DNA of 53,710 bases from positions 1 through 53,710 of the forward strand of contig JAURFB010000007.1 in NCBI GenBank assembly GCA_030827165.1, in the 5' to 3' direction. Within the stretch, counting starts at the first letter, position 1; each line of letters opens with the position of its first letter. This DNA comes from Marivivens sp. Its GTDB lineage: Bacteria > Pseudomonadota > Alphaproteobacteria > Rhodobacterales > Rhodobacteraceae. The notes under the pieces were generated by a model, which made no database searches, had not been told where the DNA came from, and was given only the letters and a program-made list of their open reading frames with translations. Shown here in pieces: positions 9,503-18,740 of this stretch. A program made the position numbers and the translations under genes.

Positions 9503-9564
9503 CGTTGGACACTGGCACAGCGACCCGAAATGACGCTAGCTGGGCAAAAGCGATGGAGACAGAC

Positions 9565-9957
9565 ATGAGCGGCATCTTCGACGAAGACCTTTTCCTCAAA
9601 GGGCTCGAACAACGGCGTGCGACGCTGGGCAAGGACTATGTCGACAACAACCTCGCTGCCGCCGACGAATTCTCGCGCCCGTTTCAGGAGGCGATGACGG
9701 CCTGGTGCTGGGGCTTTGGCTGGGGCGACGATGTCATCGATCCCAAGACGCGGTCGATGATGAACCTCGCGATGATCGGCGCTCTGGGCAAGATGCACGA
9801 ATGGGAGCTGCATTGCCGAGGCGCCCTTCGCAACGGCGTCAGCCGCGACGAGATCCGCGCGATCATCCATGTGATCGGCATCTATTGCGGTGTGCCTCAG
9901 GCAGTCGAATGCTTTCGTTCGGCGAAGAAGGTGCTTGAGGAAGAGGCCGCCGGCTAG
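9565..9957 (+). CDS. Carboxymuconolactone decarboxylase family protein (PcaC-like)
   Basis: A 130-residue all-helical protein of the CMD/AhpD-like family. Length and N-terminal pattern (LEQRRATLGKDYVDNN, residues about 12-27) resemble 4-carboxymuconolactone decarboxylase of the protocatechuate branch. The family motif HCRGALRNG is at about 87-95, followed by HVIGIYCGVPQA. I chose the ATG at 9565 because GGAGA precedes it, although an in-frame ATG at 9553 exists. No other pca genes are nearby, so true decarboxylase activity is not demonstrated by context. Confidence 0.85.
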   Translation: MSGIFDEDLFLKGLEQRRATLGKDYVDNNLAAADEFSRPFQEAMTAWCWGFGWGDDVIDPKTRSMMNLAMIGALGKMHEWELHCRGALRNGVSRDEIRAIIHVIGIYCGVPQAVECFRSAKKVLEEEAAG

Positions 9958-9961
9958 GCCC

Positions 9962-10474
9962 ATGCCTTATGAATGGATCTCGCCGGAGGACGGGCCCGAC
10001 GCGCCGATGGCCGAGCTTCACCTCTGGCCCTACCGGTCTCTGCCGAAGGCAGGTTTCGTCGTGTTCATCGGCCTGACCATCGGGATGATCGCCCTGCCAC
10101 TTGCCGCGATGATCGGCACCAGGATCCTCTGGGCGCTTCTGCCCTTTCTCGCCGCCGCGGTCGCGGGGCTCTGGTATGCCCTCTCGCGCAGCTATCGCGA
10201 TGGCAGCACGCTTGAGATCCTGACCCTGCGGCGCGACCGCATCGCCCTCATCCGCCACAACCCGCGTGGGCCGATGCAAGAATGGCAGGCCAACCCCTAC
10301 TGGACCACGGTGCAGATGCACACAACCGGCGGACCGGTGCCGCATTACCTGACCCTCAAGGGCGACGGCCGCGAGGTCGAGATCGGGGCGTTTCTCAGTG
10401 AAGAGGAACGGTGCGTGCTGGAACCTCAGTTGAACGCAGCCCTGATCCGCACGAAATCCTACGGCGGGGTTTGA
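9962..10474 (+). CDS. DUF2244 domain membrane protein
   Basis: A 170-residue protein starting MPYEWISPED, 4 bases after the previous stop. Two adjacent hydrophobic helices (about residues 32-50 and 55-76) are followed by a beta-rich hydrophilic C-terminal part (NPYWTTVQM, HYLTLKGDGREVEIGAFL). This matches the DUF2244 layout common in alphaproteobacteria. Function is unknown. It may be co-transcribed with the PcaC-like gene. Confidence 0.85.
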   Translation: MPYEWISPEDGPDAPMAELHLWPYRSLPKAGFVVFIGLTIGMIALPLAAMIGTRILWALLPFLAAAVAGLWYALSRSYRDGSTLEILTLRRDRIALIRHNPRGPMQEWQANPYWTTVQMHTTGGPVPHYLTLKGDGREVEIGAFLSEEERCVLEPQLNAALIRTKSYGGV

Positions 10475-10477
10475 GGT

Positions 10478-11041
10478 CTAGAACACACGTCCTAGCCGCC
10501 GAGCCTCTGCAATCATATCCTCGCGGATCTGGTCGGTCTCCAGAGCATCGTAAAGAAGCGCGAGGTCTGCTTTTTCGATGCCGCAATAGTTCATGATGCC
10601 CACAAGCAACTGGACGCGCATCGCCTCGTCATACCCCCGCTTGCGATACCCATCCTCGCTGTTGGCGGCGACGCCAATCAAAAGCGCCTTATCCAGCGCC
10701 AGCTTGCGCGCACCATAGGACCAGCCATTGTTCCAGACACGATCGATCCAGCCTTTGGTCATCGCCGGCAACGACCACCACCAGACCGGAAACAAGAAAG
10801 CGATCGCGTCGTTGCGCTCGATCCGCGCCTGCTCGGCGAGAACAGCCTCGGAATAGACCTTGTCGTCATCATCCCAATCGGGCTCGTCGGCCAGCGGCAT
10901 CCGAGGATCGAACCCTTCGGCGTATAGATCGGCAACCTCTGCCTCGTGCCCCGCTTCGGCCAGCCCCTCCAGAAAGGCATCAAGAAGGGCGCCGCTGAAA
11001 GAGCCGCGGCGGGGATGATCGAAAACAACGAGGACTTTCAT
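10478..11041 (-). CDS. NAD(P)H-dependent flavodoxin-fold oxidoreductase (quinone reductase-like)
   Basis: A 187-residue protein with a flavodoxin-like fold of the NQO1/MdaB/KefF family: FMN or FAD enzymes that reduce quinones with NAD(P)H in two-electron steps. It begins with the first strand MKVLVVFDHPR. The family signature FPVWWWSLPAMTKGWIDRV lies at about 84-102, followed by NNGWSYG. It is convergent with the DUF2244 gene with only 3 bases between stops. Exact substrate is unknown. Confidence 0.87.
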   Translation of the reverse strand: MKVLVVFDHPRRGSFSGALLDAFLEGLAEAGHEAEVADLYAEGFDPRMPLADEPDWDDDDKVYSEAVLAEQARIERNDAIAFLFPVWWWSLPAMTKGWIDRVWNNGWSYGARKLALDKALLIGVAANSEDGYRKRGYDEAMRVQLLVGIMNYCGIEKADLALLYDALETDQIREDMIAEARRLGRVF

Positions 11042-11115
11042 GAGATTGCTCGCGATTTGGATGTCACAAGCCTAATGACAGGGACAGGGACTGTCTCTAG
11101 CGGGTGAAATTCAGC

Positions 11116-11574
11116 CTAGCCCAGCTTGGCCTTTACCATCGGGCCGACTTTGCCGAAATCCATCTGGCCGGTGTATTTGCCCTTGAGCGCAGCCATGACC
11201 TTTCCCATGTCGCGGATCGAGGTGGCCTCGACCTCGGCGATCGCGGCGGCGACGGCGGCTTCGGTTTCGGCGTCATCGAGCTGGCGGGGCAGGTATTCCT
11301 CGATGATGCGGATCTCGTTCATCTCCTTCTCGGCCAGTTCGAGCCGCCCGCCCTCTTCATAGGCGCGCGCGCTTTCCTGACGCTGCTTGACCATCTTGCC
11401 AAGGATCGCGAGGACCGTGTCGTCGCTGACCTGAGCATCCTCACCGTCTGTGCGGGCGGCGATGTCGCGGTCCTTGATGGCGGCGTTGATCAGGCGCAGG
11501 GTCGACAGACGGTCGGCATCCTTGGCTTTCATCGCCTCTTTAAGGGCGCCGCTGATCGTCGTTCTCATGTCCAT
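11116..11574 (-). CDS. GatB/YqeY domain protein
   Basis: A 152-residue helical protein with the YqeY fold, related to the C-terminal tail domain of the GatB subunit of tRNA amidotransferase. It starts MDMRTTISGALKEAMKAKD and carries the typical EYLPRQLDDAE motif at about 93-103. The ATG at 11574 follows AAAGG; a second ATG lies 6 bases on. It is divergent from carA, an arrangement often seen in alphaproteobacteria. Function is not firmly known; a role around tRNA or translation is only inferred from the fold. Confidence 0.92.
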   Translation of the reverse strand: MDMRTTISGALKEAMKAKDADRLSTLRLINAAIKDRDIAARTDGEDAQVSDDTVLAILGKMVKQRQESARAYEEGGRLELAEKEMNEIRIIEEYLPRQLDDAETEAAVAAAIAEVEATSIRDMGKVMAALKGKYTGQMDFGKVGPMVKAKLG

Positions 11575-11686
11575 GTGTCTGGCCTTTGAGCAGTGGTCCG
11601 AGGCCGCGACTCATACTCCGCCCTGCCTCTCGTGACAACAGGGGCGACGCTGGGTCACATCGCGGGCCGTAAGGGGCGCTTCTGCC

Positions 11687-11715
11687 TTGACCCTCATCGC
11701 CCGAAACCTTAGGAC
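11687..11715 (+). promoter_or_regulatory. Probable carA promoter
   Basis: TTGACC at 11687-11692 and TAGGAC at 11710-11715 are separated by exactly 17 bases and sit about 32 bases before the carA ATG. The -35 is strong for alphaproteobacteria; the -10 is weaker. Confidence 0.45.
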
Positions 11716-11747
11716 CGCATCAATTTGGCCATAGGGGAGTCGCGATC

Positions 11748-12908
<1,161 letters not shown>

Positions 12909-12913
12909 TCCCG

Positions 12914-12928
12914 TTAAGACCTGGTTAA
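12914..12928. promoter_or_regulatory. CtrA-like binding site (TTAA-N7-TTAA)
   Basis: The 15-base element TTAAGACCTGGTTAA fits the TTAA-N7-TTAA consensus of the alphaproteobacterial response regulator CtrA. It lies 46 bases before the ATG of the glycosyltransferase N-terminal fragment. Binding is inferred from sequence alone. Confidence 0.4.
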
Positions 12929-12974
12929 CCCTGTTGCGTGATCCATAGCCCAAGGGCTTTGCCGTGGGGTGAAC

Positions 12975-13628
12975 ATGGATTTCGGAACGTTCAGCAAGAC
13001 AGGCGCTGGTTCGCGACAGACCATCCCGCTCTCGCCCCTTGCGGCAACACTTGCCCGCAAGGGCATAGCCTCGGGCCGAAGGCTCGCCGAGATCGAGTTG
13101 GGCGCCGAGAGGTTTGACACCCCGCTCCCCGAAATCTTGGCTCGCAGTCTGTTCCTGTCGTCCGACACGCTTGCCGAAGCCGAGGCCGAAACCCTGGGCG
13201 CCGGCCTTGTCGATCCCCTGGCAGAGCCGCCCGATCCAAACCTACTCGCCCGCCTTGGGGCTGACCAAGCCCTGCAACTGGGCCTTCTGCCCTGGCGCCG
13301 GGTGGGCGGCCGCACGATCATCCTTGCCGCGCGGCCGGAAGGCTTTTCACGCGCCCTGCCCTATCTGACCAAGCTTTTCGGATCGGTTCGGCTGGCCGTC
13401 GCAACAGCCAGCCAGATCGAGGCAACCATCGTTGCCATGGCCTCGCGTGAACTTGTCGCGCGCGCCGAGGCCTTGCCGCATGCCCGGCTCAGCGCCCGCA
13501 GCTGGCCCGGACGGAAGGGGATCATCGTCGCCGTGGCGGCCGGAGCCCTGCTGGCGTCGATTGCCGCATTTGCCCCGGTGTGGCGGCTCTTCCTGGCGAT
13601 TGGCTGGGCCCTGACGACACTATACTGA
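12975..13628 (+). CDS. N-terminal fragment of a GspE-N/GT2 glycosyltransferase (frameshifted)
   Basis: A 217-residue reading frame. Residues about 20-165 resemble the GspE/MshE N-terminal domain (FDTPLPEILARSLFL, LGLLPWRRVGGRTIILA), followed by two hydrophobic helices from about 175 to the end. It stops at TGA 13626-13628 in the middle of the second helix. The next frame (13631-14872) continues that helix and then carries a GT2 catalytic domain. In Rhodobacteraceae these parts normally form one protein of about 630 residues, so I read the two frames as halves of one gene split by a one-base shift near 13615-13628. The start ATG at 12975 is preferred to the GTG 6 bases upstream. A CtrA-like box lies just upstream. 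Confidence 0.75.
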   Translation: MDFGTFSKTGAGSRQTIPLSPLAATLARKGIASGRRLAEIELGAERFDTPLPEILARSLFLSSDTLAEAEAETLGAGLVDPLAEPPDPNLLARLGADQALQLGLLPWRRVGGRTIILAARPEGFSRALPYLTKLFGSVRLAVATASQIEATIVAMASRELVARAEALPHARLSARSWPGRKGIIVAVAAGALLASIAAFAPVWRLFLAIGWALTTLY

Positions 13629-13630
13629 AC

Positions 13631-14872
13631 ATGGGGCTCAAGATTGCGGCAGCGGTTGCCGCTTTTTCGAGACCTATTGGCCCGGTTCGGGAGACCCCCC
13701 TGCCCAAGCGTTTGCTAGTCGTTTCGCTGCTTGTCCCTCTCTACAAGGAGCGCGAGATTGCCAACCATCTTCTGCGCCGCCTGTCCGCCATCGATTACCC
13801 CGCACCGCTGCTTGATGTGATCTTGCTTCTGGAAGCCGACGATCATCTGACGCACGAGACATTGGCGGTCGCAAATCTGCCGCGCTGGATGCGGGCGATC
13901 ACGGTGCCGGGCGGAACCATCAAGACCAAGCCGAGGGCGCTCAACTATGGCCTCAATTTCGCGCGGGGGCGGATCGTCGGGATCTATGACGCCGAAGATG
14001 CCCCGGCTCCGGATCAAATACGGAAAATCGTTGCCCGCTTTGCCGCTCGCGGGCCCGAAGTTGCCTGCCTGCAGGGCATCCTCGATTATTACAACAGCCG
14101 CGCCAATTGGCTCGCGCGGTGCTTTACGCTCGAATATGCCGCATGGTTTCGCGTCGTCCTGCCGGGCATGGCCCGCCTTGGCCTGACAATCCCGCTTGGC
14201 GGCACAACCGTATTCTTTCGTCGAAGCGTCTTGGACGAGATCGGCGGCTGGGATGCCAACAACGTGACCGAGGACGCCGATCTCGGCCTGCGGCTCGCGC
14301 GGTTTGGCTATAGAACCGAGCTTGTCGATACCGTGACAGGCGAAGAAGCCAACTGCCGCGCCTGGCCTTGGGTGCGGCAAAGATCGCGCTGGCTCAAGGG
14401 GTATGCGGTGACGTACGGGGTCCATATGCGAAACCCGCTCCGCCTTCTGCGGGATCTGGGCCCCTGGCGGTTCTTTGGGGTGCAAATCCTCTTTTTCGGC
14501 ACCCTCAGCCAGTTTGCGCTGGCCCCTGCGCTCTGGAGCTTCTGGTTGATCCTTCTGGGTCTAACCCATCCCCTGGCCGGCTTGCTGCCGCCCGCTGCCT
14601 TCATCTCGCTGTCCACGCTCTTTGTGATGAGCGAGATGACCAACCTCGTCGTCGCGGTCCTCGCCGCACGCCGCGCGGGCAAGGGCTGGCTCGCGCCGTG
14701 GGCGATAACGCTTCAGGCCTATTTCCCGCTTGCCACGCTCGCCGCCTACAAGGGCCTACTGGAAATCCTCTGGCGGCCGTTCTTTTGGGACAAGACGGCG
14801 CATGGGCATTCGATCACAGCCCCCGAGGCGGGCCTCAGGCATTCCGTTCCACTGACGCCGCATCAAGCTTGA
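13631..14872 (+). CDS. Family 2 glycosyltransferase, membrane-bound (C-terminal part of split gene)
   Basis: Catalytic half of a processive-type GT2 glycosyltransferase. The nucleotide-sugar-binding start is VVSLLVPLYKE, with acidic motifs LLLEADD and YDAEDAP, the acceptor-site motif TEDADLGLRL, and a QRSRWLKG motif (Q/RxxRW class). About four C-terminal membrane helices follow. The layout resembles BcsA-like synthases, but product and acceptor are unknown. The ATG at 13631 lacks a visible ribosome binding site and lies 2 bases after the previous stop. The same frame is open upstream to 13580, supporting a frameshift in a single gene. The 3' end overlaps the convergent GntR gene by 38 bases. 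Confidence 0.82.
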   Translation: MGLKIAAAVAAFSRPIGPVRETPLPKRLLVVSLLVPLYKEREIANHLLRRLSAIDYPAPLLDVILLLEADDHLTHETLAVANLPRWMRAITVPGGTIKTKPRALNYGLNFARGRIVGIYDAEDAPAPDQIRKIVARFAARGPEVACLQGILDYYNSRANWLARCFTLEYAAWFRVVLPGMARLGLTIPLGGTTVFFRRSVLDEIGGWDANNVTEDADLGLRLARFGYRTELVDTVTGEEANCRAWPWVRQRSRWLKGYAVTYGVHMRNPLRLLRDLGPWRFFGVQILFFGTLSQFALAPALWSFWLILLGLTHPLAGLLPPAAFISLSTLFVMSEMTNLVVAVLAARRAGKGWLAPWAITLQAYFPLATLAAYKGLLEILWRPFFWDKTAHGHSITAPEAGLRHSVPLTPHQA

Positions 14873-15488
14873 GCCGGGTCATGAAAGCCTTTGAGATATG
14901 CTCGCAGAGCGCCTTGTTTGCGGCGTCGCCGTCACCGATCTCGATGGCGCTGACAATGGCGTGATGTTCATCAAGCGCACCGGCTCCTCGTCCTTCGGCG
15001 GCAAGCGAGGTCGTGGCCATCAGCGCCATCGAGCGATGCACGAGATCGAGCTGTTGCACCAAAAACCGGTTATGGCTGGCGAGATGGATCTGCTTGTGAA
15101 AGCGGCGGTTCGCCCGTGCCAGGGCATCGGGATTGCCGATGAGCTTGCGGTCGGCCTCGACCATGTCGCGCAACACGCGCACCTCTTCGGGGGTCGCATG
15201 GCGGGCGGCAAGCCGGGCGGCAAGCCCTTCTAGCTCGCCGCGAACGACATAGAGCTCGGCCATCTGGGTGTGATCCAGCGAAGCCACGATCAGCGAGCGC
15301 CCGTCGCGCGTCAGGAGCGACTGTGTTTCGAGCCGCTGCAGCGCCTCGCGGATCGGCGTGCGCGAGACACCGAAACGCTCGGCCAGTTCGCTCTCCACCA
15401 GACGGTCGCCCGGCTTGTAGATATGACTGTCGATCGCCTCGAGGATCAGCGCATAGGCGTCCTTCTGAGGGCTGCGGGCATCTTGCAT
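14835..15488 (-). CDS. GntR family transcriptional regulator (FCD domain)
   Basis: Regulator of 217 residues. The N-terminal winged helix at about 10-70 contains the GntR signature RFGVSRTPIREALQRLE. A C-terminal all-helical FCD ligand domain follows at about 80-205, including RFHKQIHLASHN and the HHAIVSAI metal/ligand histidines. The ATG at 15488 follows AAGGACA; the longer frame to 15527 is not needed. FCD regulators respond to small organic acids. No obvious catabolic target lies beside it, so its regulon is unknown. Confidence 0.92.
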   Translation of the reverse strand: MQDARSPQKDAYALILEAIDSHIYKPGDRLVESELAERFGVSRTPIREALQRLETQSLLTRDGRSLIVASLDHTQMAELYVVRGELEGLAARLAARHATPEEVRVLRDMVEADRKLIGNPDALARANRRFHKQIHLASHNRFLVQQLDLVHRSMALMATTSLAAEGRGAGALDEHHAIVSAIEIGDGDAANKALCEHISKAFMTRLKLDAASVERNA

Positions 15489-15588
15489 CGTTGTGTCCTT
15501 ACCGTGCTCGCGAAGCCTATCCGCCAAGTGCTTCCTGATTCAAGCCAAAGAGATTGCGCGGGCTGCCCCGCTTGCTATGGTCCGCGCC

Positions 15589-16233
15589 ATGGTAGCCGCT
15601 TCTTTCTCTCATGTCCGCGCCTGGGTCTTTGACCTCGACAATACGCTTTACCCGCCCGAAGCGCGACTTTTCGATCAGATCGAAGTGAGGATGACTGCCT
15701 TCGTCCAGCGCTCGCTCGGGGTCGACCGGGCCGAAGCCGACCGCCTGCGTGCGGACTACTGGGCGCGATACGGCACGACACTTGCGGGGCTGATGAACGA
15801 GCACGGCGTCGATCCGGGGCCGTATCTGACCGAAGTTCACGAGATCGACCTCGGACATCTGAACCCCGCCCCCGCCCTCGCCGCCGCCATTGCGCGGCTG
15901 CCGGGCCGGAGGATCGTCTATACCAACGGTTCGCGCCCTTATGCCGAACGGGTGCTTGCCGCGCGCGGCCTGACGGGCATTTTCGATGCGGTCTATGGCG
16001 TCGAGCACGCGGGCTTTCGCCCCAAGCCCGAACAGGCGGCATTCGAGGCGGTCTTTGCCCTTGATGGTCTTGCGGCGGATCAGGGCGCGATGTTCGAGGA
16101 TGATATCCGCAACCTCGCCGCGCCACACGCAATGGGGATGCAGACCGTGCACGTCGGGCCCGAGCCGCTGCCGCACCCGCATATCCATCATCACACCAGC
16201 GATCTTGCCGCCTTTCTGTCGCAGCTGGGTTGA
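15589..16233 (+). CDS. Pyrimidine 5'-nucleotidase-like HAD hydrolase
   Basis: HAD subfamily IA phosphatase of 214 residues, closest in pattern to the SDT1/pyrimidine 5'-nucleotidase group. Motif I is FDLDNTLY with Asp15 and Asp17, motif II is VYTNGS, the conserved Lys is in FRPKPEQ, and motif III is MFEDDIRNL. ATG codons at 15577 and 15589 are both possible and neither has a clear ribosome binding site; I list the latter because the conserved fold starts just after it. It is divergent from the GntR gene and 41 bases before the UbiH-type gene. Confidence 0.88.
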   Translation: MVAASFSHVRAWVFDLDNTLYPPEARLFDQIEVRMTAFVQRSLGVDRAEADRLRADYWARYGTTLAGLMNEHGVDPGPYLTEVHEIDLGHLNPAPALAAAIARLPGRRIVYTNGSRPYAERVLAARGLTGIFDAVYGVEHAGFRPKPEQAAFEAVFALDGLAADQGAMFEDDIRNLAAPHAMGMQTVHVGPEPLPHPHIHHHTSDLAAFLSQLG

Positions 16234-16274
16234 GCCCTCTTTCCCCTTTGATGCAGCGGGCCTATGACTGGGCC

Positions 16275-17477
16275 ATGATGCGGGCTGAAACTGATATCGT
16301 AATCGCCGGTGGCGGCGTCGCGGGCCTGACGGCCGCCGCGGCCTTCGGCACCGCGGGGTTCCGGGTGACCATCGTCGATCCGGCCCCGCCGGTGACCAAC
16401 GCAGGCGCGGCGGGCGCCGATCACCGCACCACAGCTTTCTTGCAGCCCGCGCGCGAGTTTTTGATGGCCGCCGGTCTTTGGGAACGGCTCGAGCCGCACG
16501 CCATGCCGCTTGACGTGATGCGGATCGTCGATGCCGGCGGCGAAGAGCCCGAGCCGCGCGTCGCCCGTGATTTCGTCGCCTCCGATATCGGCCCCCTGCC
16601 CTTTGGCTGGAATTTTCCCAACTGGCTTTTGCGGCGCGAGATGGTGGCGCGGCTTGCAGAGCTGCCCAATGTCGATTTCCGGCCCGGCACCGGCTTTCGC
16701 CGGGCGCTCGCGCGGGACGCCGAGATCCTGGTTGACCTGAGTGACAACTCCGGCCTTCGGGCCAAGCTCCTGATCGGCGCCGATGGCCGCCACAGCGCCG
16801 TGCGACAAGCGGCGGGGATCGGCGTGAAGACAACCCGCTACGGGCAGAAAGCCGTGGTCTTTGCTGTGACCCACGAGCGGCCGCATGGCAATGTCTCGAC
16901 CGAGGTGCACCGGGCGGGCGGGCCATTTACCCTTGTGCCGCTGCCCGATCACGACGGCAAACCCTGCTCGGCGGTCGTCTGGATGGACGCCGGCCCCGAG
17001 ACAAAGAGGCTTGCAGGGCTTGGAGCGGAAGCGTTCAACGCAGAGGCAACCGCCCGCTCAGCCGGTGTCTATGGCGCTCTGACGCTCATCGGCCCAAGGC
17101 AGGTCTGGCCGATCATCAGTCAGATCGCCGACAAGATGATCGCCGCCCGCACCGCCTTGGTGGCCGAGGCGGCCCATGTGGTCCCGCCCATCGGCGCGCA
17201 GGGCCTGAACATGAGCCTTGCCGACCTCGCCTGCCTGCACGGGCTGGCCGACGCACGTCGCGAGGGCCTTGGCGACAGGCAGATGCTTGACGCCTATGAG
17301 CGGCGGCGGCACCTCGAGGTGCGGCTGCGCGTGAGCGGCGTCGACGCCCTCAATCGCGCTTCGATCGCCGGCGCACCGATCCTGCGCGACCTGCGCGCCA
17401 AGGGGATCGCCGCGCTTTATGGCGCGGCGCCAGTGCGCAAGACCCTGATGCAGCTCGGGCTTGGTGTCAGGGGCTGA
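16275..17477 (+). CDS. UbiH/VisC family FAD-dependent hydroxylase
   Basis: Class A flavoprotein monooxygenase of 400 residues, probably hydroxylating the ring of a ubiquinone precursor. The dinucleotide-binding GGGVAGLTAA is at about residues 10-19. The FAD/NAD(P)H motif GADGRHSAVRQ is in the middle. The second FAD motif PPIGAQGLNMSLADL, typical of the UbiH/UbiF/Coq6 family, is at about 312-326. Starts at 16275 and 16278 (adjacent ATGs) are equally possible. Which ring position it acts on cannot be told. A palindromic repeat follows its stop immediately. Confidence 0.9.
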   Translation: MMRAETDIVIAGGGVAGLTAAAAFGTAGFRVTIVDPAPPVTNAGAAGADHRTTAFLQPAREFLMAAGLWERLEPHAMPLDVMRIVDAGGEEPEPRVARDFVASDIGPLPFGWNFPNWLLRREMVARLAELPNVDFRPGTGFRRALARDAEILVDLSDNSGLRAKLLIGADGRHSAVRQAAGIGVKTTRYGQKAVVFAVTHERPHGNVSTEVHRAGGPFTLVPLPDHDGKPCSAVVWMDAGPETKRLAGLGAEAFNAEATARSAGVYGALTLIGPRQVWPIISQIADKMIAARTALVAEAAHVVPPIGAQGLNMSLADLACLHGLADARREGLGDRQMLDAYERRRHLEVRLRVSGVDALNRASIAGAPILRDLRAKGIAALYGAAPVRKTLMQLGLGVRG

Positions 17478-17478
17478 A

Positions 17479-17540
17479 GGGGCTCTGCCCCTCTGGGCCT
17501 GATGGCCCATTCACCCCGGAGTATTTTTCGCCAAAAGAAG
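17479..17540 (+). repeat. Dispersed palindromic intergenic repeat, copy 1
   Basis: Starting 2 bases after the UbiH-type stop is a GGGGCTCTGCCCC palindrome, then a second small hairpin (GGGCC/GGCCC), then CCCCGGAGTATTTTTCGCC and AAAAG. The same ordered blocks recur inverted at 49146-49200, also directly after a stop codon. The hairpins plus T-run suggest a role in ending transcription between these convergent genes. Confidence 0.7.
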
Positions 17541-17542
17541 GA

Positions 17543-18664
17543 TCAGAGAACCTGATCGAGAACGCCCTTGAGGCGGGCGATGGTGGCGTCGACGACGTAG
17601 AGCTTGTCGAGGCCAAAGAGGCCCAGGCGGAAGGTGCGGAAATCGGCGGGCTCGTCGCACTGAAGCGGCACGCCGGCGGCGATCTGCATACCGAGAGCGG
17701 CAAACTTCTTGCCGTTCTGGACATCGGGATCGTCGGTGTAGCTGACAACTACGCCGGGCGCGGCGAAAGCGGGTGCGGCGACCGAGCGAATGCCTTTGGC
17801 CGCCAGTATCCCGCGCACGCCGTTGCCCAGCGCCCATTGCGCGTCGCGCAGCTTTTCAAGACCATAGTCGCGGGTCTCGGCCATGGTGTCGCGGAAGGCG
17901 ACGAGGCTGTCGGTGGGCATGGTGGCGTGATAGGCATGGCCGCCGTTTTCATAGGCAGCCATGATCGAATGCCACTTCTTGAGATCGAGAGCGAAGGAAT
18001 TGGAGGTGGTCTCGGCCATCCGCGCCATCGCGCGGTCAGACATCATCACAAGGCCGGCGGCCGGGGTCGAGGACCAGCCCTTTTGCGGGGCCGAGATCAA
18101 CACATCGACGCCGGTTGCCTTCATGTCGACCCAGACGCAGCCGGAGGCGATGCAATCGAGCACCATGAGAGCGCCAACGTCATGGGCGGCCTCGGCGAGG
18201 GCAGCGATATAGTCGTCGGGCAGGATCAGGCCCGCGCTCGTCTCCACATGGGGGGCAAAGACGACATCGGGGCGCGCCTCGCGGATCGCAGCTGTCACCT
18301 CTTCGATCGGGGCGGGCGCGAAGGGTGCGCGACTATCGTTGCCGGTCTGGCGGGCCTTGAACACGGTTGTCCTGGCGGCGAACTGGCCGGCGTCGAAAAT
18401 CTGGGACCAACGGAACGAGAACCAGCCGTTTCGGACGATCATCGCGTGGGCGGCGCTGCCGAACTGGCGGGCAACCGCCTCCATCCCGTAGGTGCCGCCA
18501 CCGGGAACAACGGCGACGCCATCGGCGTTGTAGACCTCCTTCAGCATCGCCGAGATATCGCGCATGACGCCCTGGAACTTGGCGCTCATGTGGTTGAGCG
18601 AGCGGTCGGTAAAGACCACCGAGAATTCCATCAGGCCATCGGGATCAACCGGTGAATGCGTCAT
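17543..18664 (-). CDS. Class V (alanine/serine-glyoxylate type) aminotransferase
   Basis: PLP-dependent aminotransferase of 373 residues. The PLP Lys195 sits in SAPQKGWSS, the ring-nitrogen Asp170 in LMVLDCIAS, and the glycine-rich VVPGGGTYGMEAV segment at about 52-65. This pattern fits the alanine-glyoxylate / serine-glyoxylate group. A clear AGGAG precedes the ATG at 18664. It is 76 bases downstream of an Lrp-type regulator gene on the same strand, so amino-acid-dependent regulation is plausible but inferred. Exact substrates are not determinable. Confidence 0.9.
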   Translation of the reverse strand: MTHSPVDPDGLMEFSVVFTDRSLNHMSAKFQGVMRDISAMLKEVYNADGVAVVPGGGTYGMEAVARQFGSAAHAMIVRNGWFSFRWSQIFDAGQFAARTTVFKARQTGNDSRAPFAPAPIEEVTAAIREARPDVVFAPHVETSAGLILPDDYIAALAEAAHDVGALMVLDCIASGCVWVDMKATGVDVLISAPQKGWSSTPAAGLVMMSDRAMARMAETTSNSFALDLKKWHSIMAAYENGGHAYHATMPTDSLVAFRDTMAETRDYGLEKLRDAQWALGNGVRGILAAKGIRSVAAPAFAAPGVVVSYTDDPDVQNGKKFAALGMQIAAGVPLQCDEPADFRTFRLGLFGLDKLYVVDATIARLKGVLDQVL

Positions 18665-18740
18665 GTCGGGCTCCTGTCTCTTGCTGGAATAGACCTACGC
18701 AGCGCGGCGTCCGGTTGCAAAGGCAAAGTTGCGGTCCGCG

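Noticed and set aside
7672..9963. A 763-codon open frame on the minus strand opposite ctaD
   Set aside because: It mirrors the codon pattern of ctaD, is rich in Arg, His, Asp and Gly with no recognisable domain, and ctaD is unmistakable on the plus strand. It is a high-GC shadow.
13610..13632. Programmed -1 frameshift signal in the glycosyltransferase
   Set aside because: No X XXY YYZ slippery heptamer and no obvious downstream pseudoknot; mutation or sequence error is the simpler reading.
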